Shown here piece after piece: positions 1 to 5,749 of a DNA stretch of 19,499 nucleotides. Origin of the DNA: Coriobacteriia bacterium (lineage in GTDB: Bacteria; Actinomycetota; Coriobacteriia; Anaerosomatales; JAENZW01). The stretch covers positions 1 through 19,499 of the forward strand of contig JAOUET010000013.1 of the NCBI GenBank assembly GCA_029858605.1, read 5' to 3'. The translations under genes and the position numbers were made by a program. The notes beneath the pieces were generated by a model that was given only the letters and a program-made list of their open reading frames with translations, did no database searches and had not been told where the DNA came from. Each line of letters opens with the position of its first letter. Position 1 is the first letter of the stretch.

Positions 1-288
1 GTACTCTTCGGCAATCCAAGTTGCGACGTCGATCGCATCCCGGTCGAAAAGGGGTGAGCCGAGGACGTCGATGATCGGACGGACTCCGTCGACCGTAGCT
101 TGCGCGGAGAGATCGACGATGTATCCGACTGCGACTGCGGAGCCAAGCGGCACGACAACTGGCGTCCCGACATCTACGTCGGTCAGCTCGGCACCGACAC
201 CGTACTCGAACGGCTCGGACAATGCGCGTGTCGGCAGATCTATGACGACCTGCGCATAGGTGAGGAAGGTACCGGCGACGTCATCCAT
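1..288 (-). CDS. priA: Primosomal protein N' (replication restart helicase PriA), N-terminal fragment
   Basis: The gene runs off the left edge, and 96 codons are visible. PriA is a superfamily 2 DNA helicase that recognises stalled forks and reloads the replisome. The visible part is the family's N-terminal 3'-DNA-end-binding domain: a beta-rich segment with VVIDLPTRALSEPFEY, then VVVPLGSAVAVGYIVD, and WIAEEY at the edge, where the family has 'WIAxYY'. The helicase motifs lie outside the window, so the call rests on this domain and on gene order (priA directly after metK is common in actinobacteria). The start is uncertain. I chose the ATG, but a GTG two codons upstream is also in frame. No clear Shine-Dalgarno sequence precedes either; instead a strong hairpin lies just upstream. 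The gap to the metK stop is about 65 nt, so cotranscription with metK is likely. Confidence 0.82.
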   Translation of the reverse strand, partial: MDDVAGTFLTYAQVVIDLPTRALSEPFEYGVGAELTDVDVGTPVVVPLGSAVAVGYIVDLSAQATVDGVRPIIDVLGSPLFDRDAIDVATWIAEEY

Positions 289-302
289 GCGCACAGAATA
301 CA

Positions 303-331
303 GGAGGCCACCGACACTGTCGGCGACCTCC
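303..331 (-). other. Strong hairpin between metK and priA
   Basis: A 13-bp stem (303-315 with 319-331) closes on a 3-nt loop and contains two G-U pairs when read as minus-strand RNA. No U-run follows, so it is not a standard intrinsic terminator. It could be an attenuator or mRNA-stabilising element at the metK/priA junction. The sequence supports the structure; its role is inference. Confidence 0.5.
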
Positions 332-353
332 CGCCTACGACCCCTGCGTGTAG

Positions 354-1613
354 CTAGTCGTTGAGGCCTGCCGCCTCCGCGAGCGCGTCTGCCCTGTCGG
401 TGCGCTCCCAGGTGAAGTCCTTGTCGGCGCGACCGAAGTGTCCGTAGGCCGCCGTCTTGCGGTAGATCGGACGCCTGAGATCGAGGTCTCGGATGATAGC
501 GCCGGGGCGCAAGTCGAATACCTCAGAGATCGCACCTTCTATCTGCTGTACAGGAACGACCTCTGTGCCGAAGGTCTCGACGAGGATGGACAACGGATGG
601 GCGACGCCGATCGCGTACGCGAGTTCGATCTCGCAACGATCGGCCAAGCCAGCGGCGACCACGTTCTTCGCGACCCAGCGGGCGGCATAGGTGGCCGAGC
701 GATCGACCTTCGTGCAGTCCTTGCCCGAGAATGCGCCGCCGCCGTGGCGGCCCATGCCGCCGTAGGTGTCCACGATTATCTTCCTGCCCGTGAGGCCGGT
801 GTCGCCCATGGGGCCGCCGATCACGAAGCGACCGGTGGGGTTGATGTAGATGTCCGCGTCTTCGAAGTCCAAGCCCTCGAGATCGAACACCGGCTTGATG
901 ACGTGTTCGATGAGATCGGGTCGAAGTAGTTCTTCGATGTCGACGCCGTCTGCATGTTGTGTGGCGAGAAGTATCTTGTCGACCGCGACCGGCTTGTGGT
1001 CTACGTAGCGAACCGTGACCTGGGTCTTGCCATCGGGGCGAAGGTAGTCGAGGACGCCCGCCTTGCGGACGGCCGTCAGGCGCTCTGCCAGCCGATGAGC
1101 CAGGTAGATGGGCATCGGCATGAGGTGTGAGGTCTCGTTGCACGCATAGCCGAACATCATGCCCTGGTCACCAGCGCCGATCAGGTCGATCGGATCACCG
1201 TTCATCCCGTGTTGTACCTCGAAGGACTCGTCCACACCCATGGCGATATCGGGGCTCTGCTCGTGAATCGCCGTCACGACGCCGCAGGTCTCGTAGTCGA
1301 AGCCGTACTTCGCTCGCGTGTAGCCGATCTCCTCGACGACTTTGCGTACCGTCGCGGGAATGTCCACGTATGCGTGCGTCCGCACTTCTCCGGCCACGAC
1401 GATCAACCCGGTGGTCGTGAGAGTCTCGCATGCGACGCGCACGTAGTCGGGGGCGGCCCTTACGCCGGCTGGCGAGACGAACCCCTCCTCGGAGAGTGCA
1501 GCTTCACGGGCGATGATGGCGTCAAGCACCGCATCGGATATCTGGTCGCACATCTTGTCGGGATGACCCTCCGTGACCGATTCCGAGGTGAAGACGTACT
1601 CGCGTTCGGACAT
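354..1613 (-). CDS. metK: S-adenosylmethionine synthetase (methionine adenosyltransferase)
   Basis: It makes S-adenosylmethionine from methionine and ATP in the cytoplasm, using Mg2+ and K+. Family signatures are all present: EGHPDKMCDQISDA near residues 15-28 (ATP/methionine site), GAGDQGMMFGYA at 146-157, and GGGAFSGKDCTKVDRS in the C-terminal half. The protein is 419 aa, somewhat longer than usual. The extra length appears to lie around residues 40-57, between the helix after DAVLDA and VRVACETL. I placed the start at the ATG for MSEREYVFTSESVTEGHPDK, because AAGGAGG lies 5-7 nt upstream and homologs start here. The longer open frame upstream covers the riboswitch terminator and is not coding. 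Expression is probably controlled by the SAM-I riboswitch in the leader, which would give feedback by the enzyme's own product. Confidence 0.97.
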   Translation of the reverse strand: MSEREYVFTSESVTEGHPDKMCDQISDAVLDAIIAREAALSEEGFVSPAGVRAAPDYVRVACETLTTTGLIVVAGEVRTHAYVDIPATVRKVVEEIGYTRAKYGFDYETCGVVTAIHEQSPDIAMGVDESFEVQHGMNGDPIDLIGAGDQGMMFGYACNETSHLMPMPIYLAHRLAERLTAVRKAGVLDYLRPDGKTQVTVRYVDHKPVAVDKILLATQHADGVDIEELLRPDLIEHVIKPVFDLEGLDFEDADIYINPTGRFVIGGPMGDTGLTGRKIIVDTYGGMGRHGGGAFSGKDCTKVDRSATYAARWVAKNVVAAGLADRCEIELAYAIGVAHPLSILVETFGTEVVPVQQIEGAISEVFDLRPGAIIRDLDLRRPIYRKTAAYGHFGRADKDFTWERTDRADALAEAAGLND

Positions 1614-1631
1614 CGTGCCTCCTTCGTCTCC

Positions 1632-1659
1632 GCCGAGGACTCCCGAAGAGATCCTCGGC
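1632..1659 (-). other. Hairpin in the metK leader between terminator and ribosome-binding site
   Basis: An 8-bp perfect stem (1632-1639 with 1652-1659) with a 12-nt loop sits after the riboswitch terminator and about 8 nt before the AAGGAGG of metK. It is not part of the SAM-I consensus. It may insulate the ribosome-binding site or affect mRNA stability. No U-run follows. Confidence 0.4.
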
Positions 1660-1674
1660 CGTTTCCAGCACCAG

Positions 1675-1707
1675 AAACGAAAAGACCCTCGCCTGGTCCG
1701 ACGAGGG
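1675..1707 (-). terminator. Intrinsic terminator of the SAM riboswitch expression platform
   Basis: Read on the minus strand, CCCTCGTC pairs with GGCGAGGG (8 bp, one G-U; 1700-1707 with 1686-1693) around a 6-nt loop and is followed by the U-rich tract TCTTTTCGTTTC. The 5' arm can instead pair with GATGAGGG at 1741-1748, the 3' strand of aptamer helix P1 plus two following bases. Aptamer P1 and antiterminator are therefore mutually exclusive. Confidence 0.85.
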
Positions 1708-1742
1708 CTCTCGCATGCGCACACACGCCACTGCGGTATTCC

Positions 1743-1872
1743 CTCATCTTCCAGACATCACTGTCTGCCGCGACTTGGCACCGTGCGTCACTTTCGACGT
1801 TGGTTGCCGGGGCTTCTCAGGGCGCGGTCCCTCTGCCCTCTGCGGCCGACCTACAGCCGCCTCTTGATGAGA
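1743..1872 (-). promoter_or_regulatory. SAM-I (S-box) riboswitch aptamer upstream of metK
   Basis: The minus strand carries the S-box signatures in order. CTCATCAAGAG is the P1 5' strand at 1871-1861. GAGGGACCGCGCCCTGAGAA is followed by GCCCCGGCAACC (P2/kink-turn and J region). GGTGCCAAG comes next (P3/J3-4), and GAAGATGAGGG is the P1 3' strand near 1751-1741. CTCATC (1871-1866) pairs with GATGAG (1748-1743). SAM binding should stabilise P1, free the 5' arm of the downstream terminator and switch metK off when SAM is abundant. Placement directly before metK fits the family. Confidence 0.95.
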
Positions 1873-1881
1873 ACGTGTGTG

Positions 1882-1910
1882 ACTGTACCACTCGACGCGT
1901 TGCGCGCCAA
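1882..1910 (-). promoter_or_regulatory. Promoter of the riboswitch-metK transcript
   Basis: On the minus strand, TTGGCG (1910-1905) and TACAGT (1887-1882) are separated by exactly 17 bp. The predicted start near 1875 is a few bases before the first strand of riboswitch helix P1 at 1872, as expected for a leader that begins with the aptamer. Confidence 0.7.
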
Positions 1911-1948
1911 GGGTGCGGGAACGATTCCTGCCGAACAGCTGCGCCGGC

Positions 1949-2461
1949 TCACAGCCAGGGTATCTTCACGTTGTTGCAGTAGTCGGTCCAGGTGACGCCG
2001 AAGGTCTCCGACAGCTGCCTTTCTTCTTCGGGCGCATACATTCTCGAGCCGACGTACAGGACGATACCGATCAGGACGCCCAGCCACGTGTTCAGCAGGA
2101 AACCGGTCCAGGGAAGGACCAGGAAAGCCACTCCTGTATACAGCGGGTGCTTGACCAGCAAGTAGGGTCCTGTGGCTATCAGTTCTTGCCTAGGAACCTT
2201 CGTGAGGATCAGGACAACCGACCATATCCAAACCGTGACCCCAGGGATCAGCATGACGACTGAGAGCGCCGTCAAGACCGCGGGTGGGCCACCAACGCTG
2301 AACAGCGACGGGCGCAAGACGTTCAGGGCCACGCCGACCAACAGGAACGGTAGTGCAAGCAAGCCGATCCTCTCCCCGCTTCCGACGAGTGCTTTCAGAT
2401 CCAGCGCCTTCGTTGGCGCAGGCCGAACCCCTCTCGCCCGTATCCTCGCTGAGTGATTCAT
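1949..2461 (-). CDS. Membrane methyltransferase of the isoprenylcysteine carboxyl methyltransferase (ICMT/PEMT-like) family
   Basis: This 170-aa integral membrane protein carries the family's SAM-binding C-terminal signature GPYLLVKHPLYTG (family form G-PY-x-RHP-x-Y-xG) followed by EEERQLSETFG and a Y-N-VKIPW tail. Hydrophobic segments lie near residues 31-50, 63-88 and 110-140. The basic N-terminus should face the cytoplasm. Family members methylate membrane-associated substrates (prenylated cysteine, phospholipid head groups, others); the bacterial substrate cannot be read from the sequence. AAAGGAG precedes the ATG at a good distance. It is the last gene of a three-ORF unit that starts at the TetR-controlled divergent promoter, after a two-helix membrane ORF. 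The metK promoter lies just downstream. Confidence 0.8.
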   Translation of the reverse strand: MNHSARIRARGVRPAPTKALDLKALVGSGERIGLLALPFLLVGVALNVLRPSLFSVGGPPAVLTALSVVMLIPGVTVWIWSVVLILTKVPRQELIATGPYLLVKHPLYTGVAFLVLPWTGFLLNTWLGVLIGIVLYVGSRMYAPEEERQLSETFGVTWTDYCNNVKIPWL

Positions 2462-2530
2462 CTTCCTACTCCTTTGAGCCGGTCTCGCTGCCGACAGGCG
2501 GCGAGCGCTGTCCTATCGGCGAAGTGTCTC

Positions 2531-2758
2531 CTACGCGAAGTGCCACCAGTAGCCTGCGTAGTGTCCCCACATCAAGAAGCCGAGCATCCCCAGCCCGGCG
2601 AGCGCGACCAGCGCCGCGAGGACGCCCAGCGTCCAGCCGGCCCAGCCTCCCCACCGGATGGCCATGACGGCACCGACGAGCGCGATCGTCCCGACCAGCG
2701 CGCAAGCCGGCATCACCGCTGCCGGAAGCGTCATGACCTCGAACTCCGCCTGCTGCAC
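2531..2758 (-). CDS. Small two-helix membrane protein, possibly the C-terminal half of an interrupted gene
   Basis: I do not recognise a family. The 75-aa product has two hydrophobic helices (about residues 13-34 and 40-62) joined by the short loop RWGGWAG, and ends in the aromatic tail GHYAGYWWHF. The start is doubtful. The GTG used here has GGAG only about 2 nt upstream; an in-frame ATG at 2734 has GGAG about 9 nt upstream and would give 67 aa. The frame stays open upstream with coding-like codon use (GDLPIEARGASGE) up to a TGA at 2798-2800, and beyond the TGA the same frame is the 68-aa ORF. Read through, the two would form one roughly 157-aa protein with a beta-rich domain and a membrane anchor. 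They may therefore be one gene broken by a stop, a recoded gene, or two coupled genes. Confidence 0.6.
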   Translation of the reverse strand: MQQAEFEVMTLPAAVMPACALVGTIALVGAVMAIRWGGWAGWTLGVLAALVALAGLGMLGFLMWGHYAGYWWHFA

Positions 2759-2762
2759 TTCT

Positions 2763-2787
2763 CCAGAGGCGCCACGCGCCTCGATGG
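2763..2787 (-). other. Hairpin downstream of the in-frame TGA (SECIS-like geometry)
   Basis: On the minus strand, GAGGCGC-GTG-GCGCCTC forms a perfect 7-bp stem with a 3-nt loop (2782-2776, 2775-2773, 2772-2766). CCA/TGG extends it across a 2-nt TC bulge. The loop begins 22 nt after the TGA at 2798-2800, within the range used by bacterial SECIS elements, and contains G as its first base. It also lies inside apparently coding sequence, so chance in GC-rich DNA is possible. Confidence 0.4.
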
Positions 2788-2797
2788 GCAGGTCTCC

Positions 2798-3004
2798 TCA
2801 ATAAGGCGTGGAGTTGAGAACCTCCACGTCGAGGTCGGCCTCGATGCCGTCGCCGGTGTGTCTCGTCTGCGCTATGCGTATTCGCACGACATCGCTGTTC
2901 TCGTCCGGCACCACAATCTCGGAGGCGCCTTCTGCCGTGACGACGTAGCGAAGCGTCTGCCCCTGCCAGCCGACCCGGCAGGCCGGCGTCGTCGTGATCT
3001 CCAT
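2798..3004 (-). CDS. Small beta-rich protein of unknown function, first ORF of the TetR-controlled operon
   Basis: I do not recognise a family. The 68-aa ORF begins at an ATG with GGGAG about 6 nt upstream and encodes alternating beta-type segments (TLRYVVTAEG, SEIVVPDE, VVRIRIAQT, EADLDVEVLN). It has one cysteine near residue 9, no signal peptide and no membrane segment. It ends at TGA after STPY. The same frame continues past the TGA with a plausible further beta-strand region and then the two-helix membrane segment, which suggests the 68 aa may be only the N-terminal domain of a larger membrane-anchored protein. Its position right behind the operator-covered promoter makes it the first gene regulated by the divergent TetR protein. 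Confidence 0.55.
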   Translation of the reverse strand: MEITTTPACRVGWQGQTLRYVVTAEGASEIVVPDENSDVVRIRIAQTRHTGDGIEADLDVEVLNSTPY

Positions 3005-3037
3005 CTCGCTCTCCCTTGTCTCCCTCGGTCGGCGACC

Positions 3038-3067
3038 TTGCGCCGCATCGACCTTACGGCGTACAGT
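3038..3067 (+). promoter_or_regulatory. Probable tetR promoter
   Basis: TTGCGC (3038-3043) and TACAGT (3062-3067) are separated by 18 bp. The -10 lies between the two arms of the 3054-3078 inverted repeat and touches operator 3067-3079, so TetR binding would repress its own gene. Confidence 0.5.
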
Positions 3068-3079
3068 TTACGCCGTAAA
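3054..3079. promoter_or_regulatory. TetR operator region 1 (overlapping palindromes)
   Basis: TTACGGCGTA (3054-3063) is an exact inverted repeat of TACGCCGTAA (3069-3078) with a 5-bp spacer. Nested in it is TTTAC-GCC-GTAAA (3067-3079), which has the same half-site and 3-bp spacing as operator 3092-3104. The region covers the predicted minus-strand start site and the tetR -10. Confidence 0.7.
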
Positions 3080-3081
3080 GG

Positions 3082-3109
3082 ATGATACCCCTTTACACTG
3101 TAAAGTCAA
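3082..3109 (-). promoter_or_regulatory. Promoter of the three-ORF membrane/methyltransferase operon
   Basis: On the minus strand, TTGACT (3109-3104) and TATCAT (3087-3082) are spaced by 16 bp. The operator at 3092-3104 lies in the spacer and overlaps the -35. The predicted start near 3075 falls inside operator region 1. Confidence 0.7.
3092..3104. promoter_or_regulatory. TetR operator 2
   Basis: TTTAC-ACT-GTAAA is a perfect 5-bp palindrome around a 3-bp centre, extended by flanking C/G to 6 bp. It repeats the half-sites of 3067-3079, 25 bp away centre to centre. Confidence 0.7.
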
Positions 3110-3139
3110 CAAGCATTTCAAAGAAAGGCGGAGGGGAAT

Positions 3140-3787
3140 ATGACACCGCATCCAAACAAGGAGGGACGCGAGCCCCTGAACAGGGAGAAAATCGTCGAGA
3201 GCGCGGTCAAGATACTCGACGCCGAGGGCGTAGAGGGCTTGAGCATGCGTCGTCTGGCCGCGGCACTGGGCGTGGAGGCGATGGCGCTCTATCACCACTT
3301 CCCCAACAAGGACGCGATCCTAGATGGAGTCGCCGCCCGCATCATCGAGGAGACTGGCCCGGCCATTCCACTTGCGGAGGCGGAGGCGGACTGGAAGGCC
3401 GTGATGCTTTCCGGGCCGGCGTCGGCCGGGCGCGCCCTAGAGGCCCACCCCAACGCGGGCTGGCTCTTCCTCGGGCGCCAGTACAGCACCACGGAGTCGC
3501 TGCAGATGCTGGAGGCCCCGCTGCAGATCCTGCACACGGCGGGCTTCCGCGGCCAGCAGCTCGTCGACGCGGCACACGCGGTCTTTGCCTACACCGCCGG
3601 GTGGTACATCCTCACGTCCGGTGAGGGCGGTTCGTGGAGCGGTCCCTCCGACGAGGCGATCGACGTCGCAGGCGAGGCCGCGCCCCTGGCGGCTTCGCTC
3701 GCGCCCCAGCTGCGCGACTGGAGCCACGGGATGGAGGAGGGGCTGAGGGCGCTGCTCGAAGGGCTCGAGGCGAGACTGGGGAAGTAG
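3140..3787 (+). CDS. TetR/AcrR-family transcriptional regulator
   Basis: This 215-aa protein has the TetR N-terminal helix-turn-helix at about residues 14-62. KIVESAVKILDAEGVEGLSM leads into RRLAAALGVEAMALYHHFPN, which holds the recognition helix, and then KDAILDGV follows. The helical C-terminal half (about 75-210) looks like the TetR C-terminal ligand-binding/dimerisation domain. The length is typical. The ATG follows GGCGGAGGGG at normal spacing. It is divergent from the beta-ORF / membrane ORF / ICMT-like operon, and the shared intergenic region holds perfect TTTAC-N3-GTAAA palindromes over both promoters. It therefore most likely represses both itself and that operon. The ligand is unknown; the membrane-methyltransferase context would fit a lipophilic compound, but that is inference. 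Confidence 0.9.
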   Translation: MTPHPNKEGREPLNREKIVESAVKILDAEGVEGLSMRRLAAALGVEAMALYHHFPNKDAILDGVAARIIEETGPAIPLAEAEADWKAVMLSGPASAGRALEAHPNAGWLFLGRQYSTTESLQMLEAPLQILHTAGFRGQQLVDAAHAVFAYTAGWYILTSGEGGSWSGPSDEAIDVAGEAAPLAASLAPQLRDWSHGMEEGLRALLEGLEARLGK

Positions 3788-3965
3788 TCTGTGCTGCATG
3801 CCGAAGTTCTCCGCTAGGCACGACTCCTTGTGACTCCATCAACGAGTCGCGCATATGCAGAGCGTGTGCGCGGTCATACGAGATCCCACGCCCCTGTCCC
3901 CCACAGCCACCCCAAACGCGCTACCATATCCCCCGCGTCCTGAACCCGACACCTGGAGTCCGACC

Positions 3966-5435
3966 GTGACCCAAGACGTCCGCGTACGCTTCGCACCCAG
4001 CCCGACGGGCCATCTCCACATCGGTGGCGCACGCACCGCCATCTACAACTGGGCATTCGCTCGCCACCATGGCGGTGCGTTCGTGCTTCGCATCGACGAC
4101 ACCGACCCCGAGCGTTCCACCACCGAGAACACGCAGGCCATCCTCCGAGCCCTTCGCTGGCTCGGTCTCGACTGGGACGAGGGACCTGAGGTCGGCGGGG
4201 ACTTCGGCCCGTATTTCCAAACGCAGCGCAGCGAGTCCTACGCGGATGCGCTGGAGCACCTGGGGTCGAACGGGCACGCCTACCCTTGCTTCTGCACTCC
4301 CGAAGAACTAGACGCCATGCGTGAGGTCGCAAGAACTCGGGGAGGCTTCAGCGGATACGACCGCACGTGCCGCGACATACCTGTCGAAGATGCGCGCTCG
4401 CGAGTCGACGCAGGCGAATCTCACGTCTGGCGCGTGAAGGTGCCGGCCGATCGCGGCGACATCGTCATCGAAGACGCGGTCCGCGGACGGGTCTCGTGGC
4501 CCGCAGACGTCATGGACGACTTCATCCTCGTGCGCACCGACGGCACGCCCACATACAACTTCGCGACCGTCGTGGACGACTGGAAGATGGGGATCACGCA
4601 CATCATCCGTGGAGATGACCACCTCTCGAACACTCCGAGGCAGATAGTCGTCTATGAGGCGCTCGAGGCCCCGCAGCCTGTCTTCGCGCACATGTCGCTG
4701 ATCTTCGGCGCTGACGGAAAGCGTCTGTCGAAACGTCACGGTGCGACTTCCGTCGAGGCCTACAGAGACGAGGGGTATCTCCCTGAGGCCCTGCTCAACT
4801 ACCTGTCGCTTCTTGGCTGGTCCATCGACGACAAGACGACGCTGTTCGACAGGGAGACGCTCGTCCGCGAGTTCCACATCGAGCGTATCTCGAAGAACCC
4901 GGGCGTCTGGGATCCCGACAAGCTGGACTGGATGAACGGCGTCTACATCCGAGAGATGTCTGCCGAACAGCTACTCGAGCGCGTCACGCCGCTGCTCGAG
5001 GATGCCGGACTGATCTCTGCCGGAGAAGCCGACGAGCGCAGGGACTGGCTGCTGGAGATGGTGTCGCTGGTCTCCGAGCGCATCAAGCGCCTCGACGAAG
5101 TGGTTCCGAAGGTGGGCTTCCTGTTCCGGTCGTCGGTCGAGATCGAGGAGTCTGCGCGGGTGAAGGTGCTCGAGAAGGAAGGCGCCGAAGCAGCCCTAGC
5201 GAAGGCCAAAGACGTCTTGGCGGGCGTGGAGCCCTTCGAGTCGGGCGCGATCGAGGACGCATTGCGCGCGATACCGGAACGCATCAACGTGAAGCCCAAG
5301 CTTGTCTTTCAGTCAGTTCGTGTCGCGGTTACCGGCTCCATGGTGAGTCCACCGCTCTTCGAGTCCCTCGCCCTGCTCGGCAAGGATGAGGCCGTGCGCA
5401 GGATCGGCTCGGCCATCGCCCTCACCTCGGGGTAG
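3966..5435 (+). CDS. gltX: Glutamyl-tRNA synthetase
   Basis: This class I aminoacyl-tRNA synthetase charges tRNA-Glu with glutamate. In organisms without GlnRS it also mischarges tRNA-Gln, for later amidation by GatCAB. The HIGH motif is HLHIG at residues 16-20 after RFAPSPTG, and the KMSKS loop is KRLSK at 252-256. A zinc-binding set of C108, C110, Y131 and C135 (CFC...YDRTC) is present. The C-terminal helical anticodon-binding domain follows from about residue 320. Length is 489 aa, normal for bacteria. I chose the GTG start because it puts the product two residues before the conserved DVRVRFAPSPTG and has CTGGAG upstream; the longer frame from 3855 encodes a proline-rich, non-conserved stretch. 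The gene is followed immediately by tRNA-Gln and tRNA-Glu genes, its likely substrates. Confidence 0.96.
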   Translation: MTQDVRVRFAPSPTGHLHIGGARTAIYNWAFARHHGGAFVLRIDDTDPERSTTENTQAILRALRWLGLDWDEGPEVGGDFGPYFQTQRSESYADALEHLGSNGHAYPCFCTPEELDAMREVARTRGGFSGYDRTCRDIPVEDARSRVDAGESHVWRVKVPADRGDIVIEDAVRGRVSWPADVMDDFILVRTDGTPTYNFATVVDDWKMGITHIIRGDDHLSNTPRQIVVYEALEAPQPVFAHMSLIFGADGKRLSKRHGATSVEAYRDEGYLPEALLNYLSLLGWSIDDKTTLFDRETLVREFHIERISKNPGVWDPDKLDWMNGVYIREMSAEQLLERVTPLLEDAGLISAGEADERRDWLLEMVSLVSERIKRLDEVVPKVGFLFRSSVEIEESARVKVLEKEGAEAALAKAKDVLAGVEPFESGAIEDALRAIPERINVKPKLVFQSVRVAVTGSMVSPPLFESLALLGKDEAVRRIGSAIALTSG

Positions 5436-5445
5436 CGCAGTCTTG

Positions 5446-5474
5446 TTGACAGCCGAAGGAGCGGCGGGTAGGAT
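5446..5474 (+). promoter_or_regulatory. Strong promoter of the tRNA-Gln/tRNA-Glu unit
   Basis: A consensus TTGACA (5446-5451) and TAGGAT (5469-5474) are separated by exactly 17 bp, with predicted initiation near 5481, about 35 nt before tRNA-Gln. It lies 11 nt after the gltX stop. Confidence 0.82.
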
Positions 5475-5516
5475 ACCTATCCGCGCCCCTTCCAGGGCTG
5501 CGACCTGCACATATGT

Positions 5517-5592
5517 TGGGGTGTGGTGTAACTGGCAACACGCTGGATTCTGGTTCCAGAGAGTCTAGGTTCGAGCCCTAGCACCCCAGCCA
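5517..5592 (+). tRNA. tRNA-Gln (anticodon CTG)
   Basis: The 76-nt cloverleaf has acceptor TGGGGTG paired with CACCCCA and discriminator G, with CCA encoded in the DNA. The anticodon arm CTGGA-TTCTGGT-TCCAG gives anticodon CTG, and the T-arm has GGTTCGAGCC. It reads CAG codons. tRNA-Glu starts 3 nt downstream, so the two are cotranscribed. Confidence 0.95.
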
Positions 5593-5595
5593 AAC

Positions 5596-5671
5596 GGCCC
5601 GTTCGTCTAGAGGCCTAGGACACCGCCCTCTCAAGGCGGAGGCACGGGTTCGAACCCCGTACGGGCTACCA
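5596..5671 (+). tRNA. tRNA-Glu (anticodon CTC)
   Basis: The 76-nt cloverleaf has acceptor GGCCCGT paired with ACGGGCT (one G-U at the end), discriminator A and an encoded CCA. The anticodon arm CCGCC-CTCTCAA-GGCGG gives CTC, and the T-arm has GGTTCGAACC. It reads GAG codons and is a substrate of the GluRS encoded just upstream. Confidence 0.95.
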
Positions 5672-5681
5672 GCAAGCCATT

Positions 5682-5708
5682 GAAGGCCGCCGAAGGGCGG
5701 CCTTCTTC
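5682..5708 (+). terminator. Intrinsic terminator of the tRNA unit
   Basis: A perfect 10-bp GC-rich stem (5682-5691 with 5696-5705, arms GAAGGCCGCC/GGCGGCCTTC) with a GAAG tetraloop is followed by TTC. It starts 11 nt after tRNA-Glu. The U-run is short but the stem is very stable. Confidence 0.8.
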
Positions 5709-5718
5709 GATTGAAGAG

Positions 5719-5744
5719 CCAGGCAGAGTACTGCCTGGTAGAAT
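5719..5744 (+). promoter_or_regulatory. Probable rnpB promoter with a dyad in the spacer
   Basis: TAGAAT (5739-5744) lies 6 nt before the predicted 5' end of RNase P RNA and is a good -10. No good -35 lies at 17-18 bp; TTGAAG at 5711-5716 is 22 bp away. A perfect 7-bp inverted repeat CCAGGCA/TGCCTGG (5719-5725, 5732-5738) abuts the -10. Confidence 0.5.
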
Positions 5745-5749
5745 AGTGT

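Noticed and set aside
2466..2801. 111-codon minus-strand frame overlapping the two-helix membrane ORF
   Set aside because: Its product is Arg/Gly-rich without structure, while the other frame encodes two clean membrane helices.
3855..3965. Longer N-terminus for gltX
   Set aside because: The extra 37 residues are proline-rich and not like GluRS; the GTG at 3966 matches the family start and has CTGGAG upstream.
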